Assembly (NCBI RefSeq): GCF_022374895.2
Contig: NZ_CP092423.2
Coordinates: forward strand, 5,642,001 to 5,706,000
DNA from: Mycobacterium lentiflavum
GTDB taxonomy: Bacteria; Actinomycetota; Actinomycetes; Mycobacteriales; Mycobacteriaceae
Reading direction: 5' to 3'
Length of the DNA stretch: 64,000 bases
In this document: positions 34,701 through 42,081 of the stretch, in pieces
Position numbering within the stretch: position 1 is the stretch's first letter
Layout of the letters: the number at the start of each line of letters is the position of its first letter
Made by a program: the position numbers and the translations under genes
The notes under the pieces: model-generated
The model's input: only the letters and a program-made list of their open reading frames with translations
What the model was told of the DNA's origin: nothing
The model's database searches: none

Positions 34701-35712
34701 GGACGGCGCGTTCCTGGCCGACGACACGATGGTCGCGTCGTACGAGTTGGGTGGCGGCTGGATCTACGCGGCGACGACGACGGTCGGCCGGCGCGCGTTC
34801 CTCGGAAATTCGGGCATCACCCAGCCCGGTCGCCGTGTTCCCGACGACGGCCTGGTGGCGGTGCTGTCGGCCGCGCCGCCCAAGGCCAAGCGGGGTTCGT
34901 CCTGGCTGGGCAGCCCGCCGATGCGGTTGCGCCGTCGTCCCGCCGAAGCCGACGCGACGACCACCTACCACCCGCCGCCGCGATTGAAGGCGATGCGGGC
35001 GTTGGTGGAGACGTTCCGGTTGCTGCCGGTGGTCGTGTCGGTGGCGATCGGATTGGCGGTGCTGGGCGGATTACAAGCGCTGACAAGGCTATTCGGCATT
35101 TGGTGGGCCGCGCTGGGCTCCGGGCTGGTGTTACTGGCGGCGGGTGCGATCGCCGGTGGCATCACGATCGTGGCGAAATGGCTCCTGGTCGGCCGCATCA
35201 AGCCGAGCGAATACCCGCTGTGGTCGTCGTTCGTGTGGCGCAACGAAGTCGCCGATACGTTCGTCGAAACCGTGGCCGCGCCGTGGTTCGCACGGGCGGC
35301 CAGCGGCACCCCGGTCCTGACTCTGTGGCTGCGCGCGTTGGGCGCCCGGATCGGGCGGGGCGTCTGGTGTGAATCCTATTGGCTCCCTGAGGCGGATCTC
35401 GTCACGCTGGGTGATGGGGCGACCGTAAACCGCGGCTGCGTGGTGCAGACACACTTGTTCCACGACCGGATCATGCGAATGGACCGCGTCGTGCTCGAAC
35501 CCGGCGCGACGCTGGGTCCGCATTGTGTAGCGCTGCCCGCCGCCCGGCTCGGCGCCGGCGCGACCGTCGGGCCCGCGTCTCTGGTGGTGCGTGGCGACGA
35601 GGTGCCGGGATCGACGCGCTGGCAAGGTAATCCGATCAGGCCGTGGAATCCCGGTCGTAAGAAGGCGCGTAAGGCGGCCGGCGGCAGCGGCGCCCAGGAC
35701 ACCGCGGCGTGA
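31783..35712 (+). CDS. Pls/PosA-type single-module NRPS, epsilon-poly-L-lysine synthase-like
   Basis: The 1309-aa protein has the full layout of epsilon-poly-L-lysine synthase. An adenylation domain spans residues 25-505 (IIFTSGSTGTPKGVAVTH; YGPTEATVV; TSGKVDRDALP). A carrier domain follows with the pantetheine serine at about 541 (ALGGGSLAAAQLV). Then three pairs of membrane helices (about 605-665, 828-905, 1072-1140) alternate with three left-handed-helix acyltransferase-like domains. There is no ordinary condensation or thioesterase domain. By hand alignment to GrsA the specificity residues read D-A-E-S-I-G-T-V-V-K, close to lysine codes as I recall them. It would sit in the membrane and polymerise an amino acid iteratively. 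Its stop overlaps the next GTG. Confidence 0.88.
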   Translation: MPSTSGPPVPARVPAQYTLSPAAPSPRTLIDILYATAARYPDAPAIDDGAVQLTYHELIGDIEASVQWLAARGIGRGDRIGIRMPSGSYALYVAILATLATGAAYVPVDADDPDERAELVFGEAGVVGVITEAGLLRGVGLSRGWRATAPLARDDAWIIFTSGSTGTPKGVAVTHRSAAAFVDAEAQMFLQDNPIGPGDRVLAGLSVAFDASCEEMWLAWRHGACLVPAPRSLVRSGMDLGPWLVTRDVTVVSTVPALAALWPSEALEAVRLLIFGGEACPPELVERLAVDGREVWNTYGPTEATVVACAAKLGGPGPISIGLPLPGWDLAVVDADCLPVAYGDVGELVIGGVGLARYLDKAKDAEKYAAMPSLGWARAYRSGDLVRLERDGLYFCGRSDDQVKVGGRRIELGEVDSALVHLPGVSGAAAAVRHTATGTPVLVGYLVSADPEFDLGEARARLAAQLPASLIPRLVRVAELPTRTSGKVDRDALPWPPPGGESDEAIDLGGTTGWLAGLWRDLLGAAVDTAEADFFALGGGSLAAAQLVAVLREQYRQVTVADLYDHPRLGSLAGFLDELEAPPEVAVRAVSPTPWLARLTQTVLAVPLATLAALPWLTWLALGNNIARALHVVPWTVAVNWWLIAGAFVLFVTPLGRMGIAVLCARALLSKVRPGTYRRGGSVHLRIWFTERLAEASGAHNLSGAPWLVYYARALGADIGKDVDLHSLPPVTGLLTLGHRSAVEPEVDLCGHWIDGDAFHVGEITIGDDATVGARSTLLPGAVVGKNADVAPGAGVLDKIKNGQYWKGSPAVKSGRVNHPWPDERPSPRTHWVAMYGLTSILLGSLPLVAVASGLAVIGLAVRPTDRLSQAVVPALLWTPVATLTAVAVYALLTVLGVRVLSLGLREGYHPVRSRAGWQLWATERLMDAARNYLFPLYASLLTPLWLRLLGAKVGQGTEISTVLLTPKFTVIEDGAFLADDTMVASYELGGGWIYAATTTVGRRAFLGNSGITQPGRRVPDDGLVAVLSAAPPKAKRGSSWLGSPPMRLRRRPAEADATTTYHPPPRLKAMRALVETFRLLPVVVSVAIGLAVLGGLQALTRLFGIWWAALGSGLVLLAAGAIAGGITIVAKWLLVGRIKPSEYPLWSSFVWRNEVADTFVETVAAPWFARAASGTPVLTLWLRALGARIGRGVWCESYWLPEADLVTLGDGATVNRGCVVQTHLFHDRIMRMDRVVLEPGATLGPHCVALPAARLGAGATVGPASLVVRGDEVPGSTRWQGNPIRPWNPGRKKARKAAGGSGAQDTAA

Positions 35713-37031
35713 AAGCTTCCGCGAAGAAGGCGCCGCCGCCGGATGCGATCGACCAGTACCTGCCGAACAACGGCAACGCCGGGTACCAGGTGTCACGGTA
35801 CGAGCTGGATCTGGACTACAAGGTCGCGCTGAACCGGCTGTCCGGTTCGGCGACGATCACCGCCGTCACGCTGACCGAATTGCAGCAAGTGACGCTCGAC
35901 CTGGCAGGCTCGTTGACGGTGTCGAAGGTGTCGGTGAACGGCAAACGCGTTGACCAATTCTCTTGCCGTGGTGGCAAATTGCGCATCCGGCTGCCCTCGA
36001 AGCTGCCCACCGGGGCCGCGTTGTCAATCGTGGTGCGATACGGCGGGTCGCCGCGGCCGCTGCGTTCGCTGTGGGGAGCCGTAGGTTTCGAGGAGCTGAC
36101 CGACGGCGTGCTCGTGGCCGGGCAGCCCAACGGCGCCGCATCGTGGTTCCCCTGTAACGACCACCCCAGCGCCAAAGCCGCGTTTCATCTCCAGGTCAGC
36201 ACCGAAAGCCGGTACCGGGTGATCGCCAACGGCCAGCTGCTGTCGCGCCGGGCCCGCGCCTCGCGGACCGTATGGACCTATGAGCAGCGCGAGCCGACGT
36301 CGACCTACCTGATCACGCTACAGATCGGCGATTACGAAATCCGGCGACTGGCGCGCACGCCGGTGCCGATTCAGGCCGCGCTACCCCAGCGGCTGCGCCG
36401 CGACTTCGAGCACGACTTCGCCCGCCAGCCCGAGATGATGACGTTGTTCATCGAGCTGTTCGGACCGTATCCGTTGGCAGCCGGGTACACGGTCGTCGTC
36501 ACCGACGATCCGCTCGAGATACCCCTTGAAGCTCAAGGTATTTCGATCTTCGGCGCCAACCATTGCGACGGCACGCGATCCAGCGAACGGCTGATCGCCC
36601 ATGAACTGGCGCACCAATGGTTCGGCAACTCGGTGACCGTGGGGCAATGGCGCGATATCTGGCTACACGAAGGATTCGCGTGCTACGCGGAGTGGTTATG
36701 GTCCGAACGCAGCGGCGGACCCAGCGCCGACGACCTCGCGCGGCTGCACCATGCACAGCTGCGAACCAAGCCCCAAGACCTGCTGCTCACGGATCCCGGA
36801 GCACGTGACATGTTCGACGACCGCGTATACAAACGCGGCGCACTGGCACTGCACGCGCTGCGTGGGCAGCTGGGCAGCGACAACTTCTTTGCGCTGCTTA
36901 AGGATTGGACGTCGCGGCATCGCCACGGCACCGCCGTCACCGACGACTTCACTGGCCTGGCAGCCCGCTACTCCGAGGAGTCGCTGCGGCCGTTGTGGGA
37001 GGCGTGGTTGTACTCGACCGCAGTGCCGTGA
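35709..37031 (+). CDS. M1 family zinc metallopeptidase (aminopeptidase-like)
   Basis: The 440-aa protein has the M1 N-terminal beta domain and catalytic domain with the zinc site HELAHQWFG (H298, H302) and the third ligand E321 in WLHEGFA. The C-terminal helical domain of long M1 enzymes is missing. The usual GxMEN exopeptidase motif is replaced by LEAQG before ISIFGANH. There is no signal peptide. Its GTG overlaps the synthase TGA, so the two proteins are made together. A zinc aminopeptidase that degrades epsilon-poly-lysine is known from Streptomyces albulus, as I recall. This gene may likewise trim or degrade the synthase product. Confidence 0.9.
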   Translation: MKASAKKAPPPDAIDQYLPNNGNAGYQVSRYELDLDYKVALNRLSGSATITAVTLTELQQVTLDLAGSLTVSKVSVNGKRVDQFSCRGGKLRIRLPSKLPTGAALSIVVRYGGSPRPLRSLWGAVGFEELTDGVLVAGQPNGAASWFPCNDHPSAKAAFHLQVSTESRYRVIANGQLLSRRARASRTVWTYEQREPTSTYLITLQIGDYEIRRLARTPVPIQAALPQRLRRDFEHDFARQPEMMTLFIELFGPYPLAAGYTVVVTDDPLEIPLEAQGISIFGANHCDGTRSSERLIAHELAHQWFGNSVTVGQWRDIWLHEGFACYAEWLWSERSGGPSADDLARLHHAQLRTKPQDLLLTDPGARDMFDDRVYKRGALALHALRGQLGSDNFFALLKDWTSRHRHGTAVTDDFTGLAARYSEESLRPLWEAWLYSTAVP

Positions 37032-37048
37032 CGATTTAGGGGCGAGGG

Positions 37049-37315
37049 TCAGCCCCCACCGCCACCGGCGGCTCCACCTCCGGTCCCACCGGCCGGTCCA
37101 CTACCGGTTCCCCCACTACCCGGCACGTTCTCGCCGCCGGACCCCGTACCCGGTTGCATCGGTGCGGGTGCTGGCTGGCTGGACGACGTCGGCGGCGACG
37201 TCGTCGGCGGCGCGCCCACCGGCGTGCCGGCGCCACCACCGCAGGCAACCGCCAGCCCGAGTATCGCTGCACCACCGAGCAGTGCGAGTCCTTTTTTCAG
37301 GTAGCCAATCTCCAT
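37049..37315 (-). CDS. small Gly/Pro-rich lipoprotein
   Basis: This 88-aa protein has a lipoprotein signal (MEIGYLKKGLALLGGAAILG, lipobox LAVAC) and a low-complexity mature part rich in Thr/Pro/Ser followed by Gly (PTTSPPTSSSQPAPAPM, then GGTGG repeats). I start it at the ATG at 37315, just after GGGGTG; the frame is open further upstream. It would be anchored to the outer face of the membrane. The mature part has no fold I recognise. It lies convergent to the M1 peptidase. Confidence 0.6.
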   Translation of the reverse strand: MEIGYLKKGLALLGGAAILGLAVACGGGAGTPVGAPPTTSPPTSSSQPAPAPMQPGTGSGGENVPGSGGTGSGPAGGTGGGAAGGGGG

Positions 37316-37446
37316 CGAACACCCCATTCTCACGTCGGACCTACCTGCGGTACCCGTTCTGCAGGCGCTCAATCGACGGAAGTGCCGTGCCAACCAAGAC
37401 TGCGACGTCAGGTCCGCGAATCAGAACTCAAATCCCTCGCACGCGA

Positions 37447-38949
37447 CTAGACCCGGTTGAGCTGTGTCGCCCCTGCCGTGGCGATGGTGTTGCCGCAGTC
37501 AGCGATGCGCTGCACGAGATCTCGGGCGCGGTCAGGTGTGCAGACGGGATTGACGAACGTGAGCTTAAGCGCGGTGGCACCGGCGATTCGGGTCCGCCCG
37601 ATCAGGGCCTGATCGGTGTCCACCAGGTGCTGGCGGATCGCGATGTTGACGTGGTCTCGCTCGACGGCGGAGGTGTCTGGCCCCGTCCAGCGCAGGATGA
37701 CGGTGTTAGTCGTGCACGGACTGATCAAGTCGAGATGAAGCTGAGCGGCCACCGCATCGCCCGCGGCACGGGCGGCCTCGACAGTGCGGTCGATCATCTT
37801 GGCGACGGTGTCGAGCCCCAATGACCGCAGCGTGATAAGAACTTTGAGCGCATCAAATCGGCGGGTGGTCTGCAGCGACTTGCCGACGTGGTTCAGAATG
37901 TCTACTTCGTCGTCGTCGGCGGGGTTGAGGTAGTCGGAGTGACTGCGCATGACGTCCAGGTCGTGTCGTTGCCGCACCAGGAGAGCGGCACAACTGATCG
38001 TCTGGAACAGCAGCTTGTGGAAATCGACGCTAATCGAATTCGCCGCGCTAATGCCGTCGAGCAGGTTGCGGTGCCGTTCGCTCAACATCAGGCAGCCGGC
38101 GGCGGCAGCATCGACGTGCACCCAAATATCCTGCCCCGCAGCAATTTCAATGACATTGGCAAGCGGGTCGATAGCCCCCCGATTAGTCGTGCCCGCGGAC
38201 AGCACCACCGCGATGACTTGCTCGTCGCGCAATCGAGAAGCGTGCAGCAGCTCCCTCAACGAGCCGGCGTCCAGGCGGCCGCATGCGTCTGTACCGGCGG
38301 GAAGAATTGCCGCCTCGCCGAGGCCCAGCAGCTGGGCGGCGGTCAGCACCGAAAAGTGCGCGTCGTCGGTGCAGACGATGCGCCACCGACGCGCATCGGG
38401 CGGCAGGCCGTCCGCGGCGATATCGACTCCCAGGGTGCGGGCCGCGAAATTATCGCGTGCCAGCATCAGGGCCTGCAGGTTGGATTGCGTTCCCCCACTG
38501 GTGAAGACGCCGTCACCGTCTGCGAGGTCGAAGACCTCACACAACCAGTCGATCACGAATTGTTCGACCACCGCGGCGGCCGGACCCTGGTCGAATGAGT
38601 CCATCGACTGGTTGAGCGCGCACAGCATCGTCTCTGCGGCAAGACTCGCGATGGCCGGTGGGCAATGTAAGTGGGCGACGTAATTCGGATTGGATACCGC
38701 GGTCGAGTGCGGCGCGACGAGTGCCGCCGTCTCCTCCAGCACAGCCGACAGGCCGAGACCGGTCCGCGGCACCACTCGGAAGCCTGCCAGAGTTTCCCGC
38801 AGCGCCGCGGCTCCCTGGATGAATCCGGGCCGGGCGGGGCGCAAACAGCCGGCCGCAACATGGCCCGCCGCCTCGTTGACCGCTTCCAGGTAATGCTGAG
38901 CTCCCGCGACAGTGAGGAACTCACTCTCGAAGGCGGTGTCGCCGCTCAT
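37447..38949 (-). CDS. PLP-dependent L-2,4-diaminobutyrate decarboxylase-like protein
   Basis: The 500-aa group II decarboxylase has the PLP lysine in SVDFHKLLF, the cofactor aspartate in VHVDAAAAG, TSGGTQSNLQA near residue 160 and HFSVLTAAQLLG. It resembles diaminobutyrate decarboxylase (Ddc), which gives 1,3-diaminopropane; aspartate or glutamate decarboxylation is the alternative. The ATG at 38949 overlaps the stop of the upstream aminotransferase (ATGA), so the frame to 38979 is not needed. The coupled pair fits the Dat-Ddc pathway from aspartate semialdehyde to diaminopropane. It lies convergent to the Pls-like operon. Confidence 0.85.
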   Translation of the reverse strand: MSGDTAFESEFLTVAGAQHYLEAVNEAAGHVAAGCLRPARPGFIQGAAALRETLAGFRVVPRTGLGLSAVLEETAALVAPHSTAVSNPNYVAHLHCPPAIASLAAETMLCALNQSMDSFDQGPAAAVVEQFVIDWLCEVFDLADGDGVFTSGGTQSNLQALMLARDNFAARTLGVDIAADGLPPDARRWRIVCTDDAHFSVLTAAQLLGLGEAAILPAGTDACGRLDAGSLRELLHASRLRDEQVIAVVLSAGTTNRGAIDPLANVIEIAAGQDIWVHVDAAAAGCLMLSERHRNLLDGISAANSISVDFHKLLFQTISCAALLVRQRHDLDVMRSHSDYLNPADDDEVDILNHVGKSLQTTRRFDALKVLITLRSLGLDTVAKMIDRTVEAARAAGDAVAAQLHLDLISPCTTNTVILRWTGPDTSAVERDHVNIAIRQHLVDTDQALIGRTRIAGATALKLTFVNPVCTPDRARDLVQRIADCGNTIATAGATQLNRV

Positions 38950-40325
38950 GCGGAATACTCCGGCACCGCACCCGGCCATTCTTGGCCGGTGCGTACCAGA
39001 TGCTCCACGTGGTCCATCGCCGTGTGGAATCGTTCGAGGATGTCGTCGATCTCGCGGTCGGTGATGATCAATGGTGGCATGAATCGGACCACGTTGTCGT
39101 ATTCACCACCAACTTCGACGATGAGTCCGGCTGCCAGGCAAGCTTTTTGGATCTCGGTCGCCAGCCCCGGAGCCGGCTGGCCGACTCCTCGCTGGTCACA
39201 ACCGGCCATCGGGTCAATGATCTCCACGCCGGCCATCAGACCGATGACGCGCACGTCGCCGGCGGTGGTGGCCTGGGCGGCGATAGCGCACAGCCCCTCG
39301 CTCAGGCGAACGCCCATCTCGGTGACGTGCGCGGCGATGCCGGCTTGAGCCGCATATCGCAGCACCGCGCTCGCCGCGGCGAACCCGAGCGCATTGCCGC
39401 GGAACGTCCCCGTGAACGCGCCCGCGCCCCAGACGTCAAACCGGCGCCGGATCACCAATACCGCAATGGGGATTCCCGAGCCTAATCCCTTGGAGATCGC
39501 GATCATGTCGGGCTCGACATCGCAGTGTTCGAAGGCCCACGGCCGGCCCGTCCGGTAGGTGCCGGCCTGCACCTCGTCCGCGATGAGCGGGATCTGGTTG
39601 GCCGTCGCGGCACGCCGCAACGCCTGCGCCCAGGCGGGCACGGCCGGAATTACACCGCCCTCGCCGAGCACGAATTCGGTCAGCAACGATGCGGGAGCGC
39701 GCAGGCCACTATGCCGGCTGGCAAACAGGCGCTCCACGGCATTGATCGCCAAGTCGGTCCCGGCCTGTCCGCCGAGATCGAATGGACAGCGGTACTCCTG
39801 GGGGTAGGGCAGGAAGTGGGCGGCAGCAGACAACGTGACTGGCTGGCGGCGCAGCCCGCCTCCCGAACTGAGGGCACGAGCGGCCCTGCTGCACCCGTGA
39901 AACCCGCCTTCCATGCCGATGTGTTCGTGACCACCGGTCGCGATCTCGGCCAGCATCAGCGCAGCCTCCACGGCATTAGCTCCGCTCGGCGAGCAGAGAT
40001 GAACTACGCAGTCGTCGGCCAGGCCCGGCGGCAGAGTAGCCAGCAGGTCTTCGACGAACGCATCGCGCAGGGGATGATGGAAGTCCAGAGTCAACAGCGG
40101 TGTGCCGGAATCCAGTGTTCGCCGCAACGCCTGGGTCACGACGGGGTGGTTCCAGCCCAGTGACATCGAGCCTGCGGCGCACAGACAGTCCAGATACCAC
40201 CGGCCCGAGATATCGCGTACGCGCGCGCCCTCGGCCTCGACGGGTGTGATAGGGATACGCCGCGAGTAGGAACTGGCACCAGACTCGTGCAGACGATGCC
40301 CGGACGACAATGCGCTATCGGTCAT
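38946..40325 (-). CDS. class III aminotransferase, diaminobutyrate-2-oxoglutarate transaminase-like
   Basis: This 459-aa PLP enzyme is of acetylornithine/4-aminobutyrate aminotransferase type. It has SPSGANAVEAALMLAE at the phosphate site, GMEGGFHGCS, IADEVQAGTYRTG and the catalytic lysine in IAISKGLGSG. The start is the ATG at 40325 after AAGGGATCG; a much longer frame to 40559 is not supported. Its stop overlaps the decarboxylase ATG. Dat enzymes convert aspartate semialdehyde to L-2,4-diaminobutyrate. The 275-bp gap upstream has no gene. Confidence 0.87.
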   Translation of the reverse strand: MTDSALSSGHRLHESGASSYSRRIPITPVEAEGARVRDISGRWYLDCLCAAGSMSLGWNHPVVTQALRRTLDSGTPLLTLDFHHPLRDAFVEDLLATLPPGLADDCVVHLCSPSGANAVEAALMLAEIATGGHEHIGMEGGFHGCSRAARALSSGGGLRRQPVTLSAAAHFLPYPQEYRCPFDLGGQAGTDLAINAVERLFASRHSGLRAPASLLTEFVLGEGGVIPAVPAWAQALRRAATANQIPLIADEVQAGTYRTGRPWAFEHCDVEPDMIAISKGLGSGIPIAVLVIRRRFDVWGAGAFTGTFRGNALGFAAASAVLRYAAQAGIAAHVTEMGVRLSEGLCAIAAQATTAGDVRVIGLMAGVEIIDPMAGCDQRGVGQPAPGLATEIQKACLAAGLIVEVGGEYDNVVRFMPPLIITDREIDDILERFHTAMDHVEHLVRTGQEWPGAVPEYSA

Positions 40326-40600
40326 CGACGATCCCTTTCGTGGCTGCCTACGGGTCTGCGATACCGAATCCTGTTGCTGTACAGTCGACCTCGTACGACA
40401 ACGATCGCTTATTAGACCGGCCGCCACGCTCAAGAAACGGCCGCGGCAGTCGACGTTCGCCAGCTCAAAATAGCCCGAAATTCGTTTTGCACGAGCGGTT
40501 TGTGACATTCGGCGGCAATTTAACAACCTGTTGCACCGGCGTTCATGCAATGGGTGCACGGGCTCTTAGGCGAATGGCCGGATGCTGCGGATCTGAGCCC

Positions 40601-41572
40601 TCAGCGTAGCGCGGGCAGCACGGTATCGGTCAGCAGCTGGACCGACTTCCACGCTTCATCTAGGGGCATGCCGCCGACCAGCGGGTGCAGCACCAGGGGT
40701 CCGAAGTCGTCGCTGTCGCGGATTTCGGCGACCAGTTCGTCGGGAGTCAGGAAGCGGTAGCGACCGGATGCTCGGACCTCGTCCAGGGTCCGGACGCCGG
40801 GCAGGTGCATCAGGGATCGCTGGTCGGTTGACCATTGCCCGTAAGTGACCGCCTCCCAAAGGATGTGCTGCCCGAGCTCGGCCCATGCCCGGTCGGGATC
40901 CTCGTGCAGATAGATCATTCCGCGGTTGACGGGCCCGGGCATCAGGATGAGCGGCTTAATGCCTGCGTCGGCGCACAGTTCGCGGTAATAGGTGGCGATG
41001 TCGGGCAGATGGTCGGCCAGGCTGAGCGGCAGCCCGAATCGCGCGGCCCGCCGGGCGGTGACGCGCGCACCGCCACCGACGTACAGCGGCGGATGCGGCC
41101 GGCTAAAGGTACCGGTACAGATTCCCGCGTCGGCGTCGGTACCCGACCAGACCGACAACACGCGTTCGACCAGCCGGTCCATCAGCGCGCCCCGCTGGCT
41201 GAAATCCATTCCGAGGGAGTCGTATTCGACGGCGCGGTAGCCCAGGCCCACGGTGGTGTGCAGCCGGCCGCGGCTCATGTTGTCGACGAGCGCAATGTCT
41301 TCGGCGAGCCGAACCGGGTTCCACAACGGCCCCAGCGCGCAGTCGACGCTGGCGATCATCGTCGACGTGCGCGCCAGAAACATAGCCGCAGCCATAATCG
41401 GGTTGCAGCTCCAGCCGTGTCCGGTGGCGTGGTGCTCGTCGACGCTGACCGACGTTATGCCGTGCGACTCACCCCATTGCGCCAATTCGAGCGCGGCGGA
41501 CAAGAGCTTGCTCTGGACGCGCGGTTCTCCGTGCGGCGACGCGAAATTGAAGCGCAGCACCGTCAATACCAT
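40601..41572 (-). CDS. LLM-class F420/flavin-dependent oxidoreductase
   Basis: This 323-aa luciferase-like protein starts VLTVLRFNFASPHGEPR. It has the GITSVSVDEHHATGHGW segment, RGRLHTTVGLGYRAVEYDSLG and PLYVGGGARVTARRAARFG, which are typical of the LLM/F420 group. The ATG at 41572 lies 1 nt after the stop of the VOC gene, so the long N-terminal extension of the frame is not used. It is the last of four genes in a sulfotransferase-to-LLM operon. It could oxygenate or dehydrogenate the operon's substrate. Confidence 0.9.
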   Translation of the reverse strand: MVLTVLRFNFASPHGEPRVQSKLLSAALELAQWGESHGITSVSVDEHHATGHGWSCNPIMAAAMFLARTSTMIASVDCALGPLWNPVRLAEDIALVDNMSRGRLHTTVGLGYRAVEYDSLGMDFSQRGALMDRLVERVLSVWSGTDADAGICTGTFSRPHPPLYVGGGARVTARRAARFGLPLSLADHLPDIATYYRELCADAGIKPLILMPGPVNRGMIYLHEDPDRAWAELGQHILWEAVTYGQWSTDQRSLMHLPGVRTLDEVRASGRYRFLTPDELVAEIRDSDDFGPLVLHPLVGGMPLDEAWKSVQLLTDTVLPALR

Positions 41573-41573
41573 G

Positions 41574-42059
41574 TCAGGCTCCGTCTGGGCCCGGCGCGAC
41601 GATGGACTCCACGAACGCGGTGAAGTCGGGAAACAGTGCGCGGTCGACGATCTCGATGCGGGTGCCGAACGCGTCGATGAAGTAGGCAAACATCCCGAAC
41701 TCGACGTCCGGTAATTCGCCGGTCATTTCGAAGGTGAAGCCGTTGCCCTCCAACGCACGCGCGGTCTCGGCGAGGTTGTCGGTGAAGTAGCCGACGTGGT
41801 GCACCGAGTTGCCCGGTGCGGCGGTCCACGGAGTTCCGGGAACCTCCTGGACCAGTTCGATGTGCGGGCTCTGCACGGAGTAGACGATCGTCGAAGTCAG
41901 GTCGCGAACGCCGGCGGTGGTGCGGAAGGGCAGCGTATAGCGAAGCGGGGTGATCCACCGGTAGCCGGCCAGTGCGGTGAGGCGGGCCATTGCAACGTCG
42001 AGGTCGGGCACCACAATGCCGGTGTGATAGAAGTCCTTGGGCTGCAACACAAATGTCAT
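41574..42059 (-). CDS. VOC family (glyoxalase-like) protein
   Basis: This 161-aa vicinal-oxygen-chelate protein has FYHTGIVVPDLDVAMARL at the first module and VHHVGYFTDNLAETARAL at the second. The metal ligands His, His and Glu (DAFGTRIEIVD) are in place. The segment RDLTSTIVYSVQSPHIELVQ is like lyases and dioxygenases that act on hydroxylated rings. The start is ATG with GGGAAGGGA. It is tightly packed between the MBL hydrolase and the LLM gene. Confidence 0.88.
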   Translation of the reverse strand: MTFVLQPKDFYHTGIVVPDLDVAMARLTALAGYRWITPLRYTLPFRTTAGVRDLTSTIVYSVQSPHIELVQEVPGTPWTAAPGNSVHHVGYFTDNLAETARALEGNGFTFEMTGELPDVEFGMFAYFIDAFGTRIEIVDRALFPDFTAFVESIVAPGPDGA

Positions 42060-42081
42060 GGTGATGTCCCTTCCCGTACCG

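Noticed and set aside
40326..40600. possible regulatory hairpin TGCACC...GGTGCA in the aminotransferase upstream gap
   Set aside because: Arms are only 6 bp and 16 bp apart; too weak to support.
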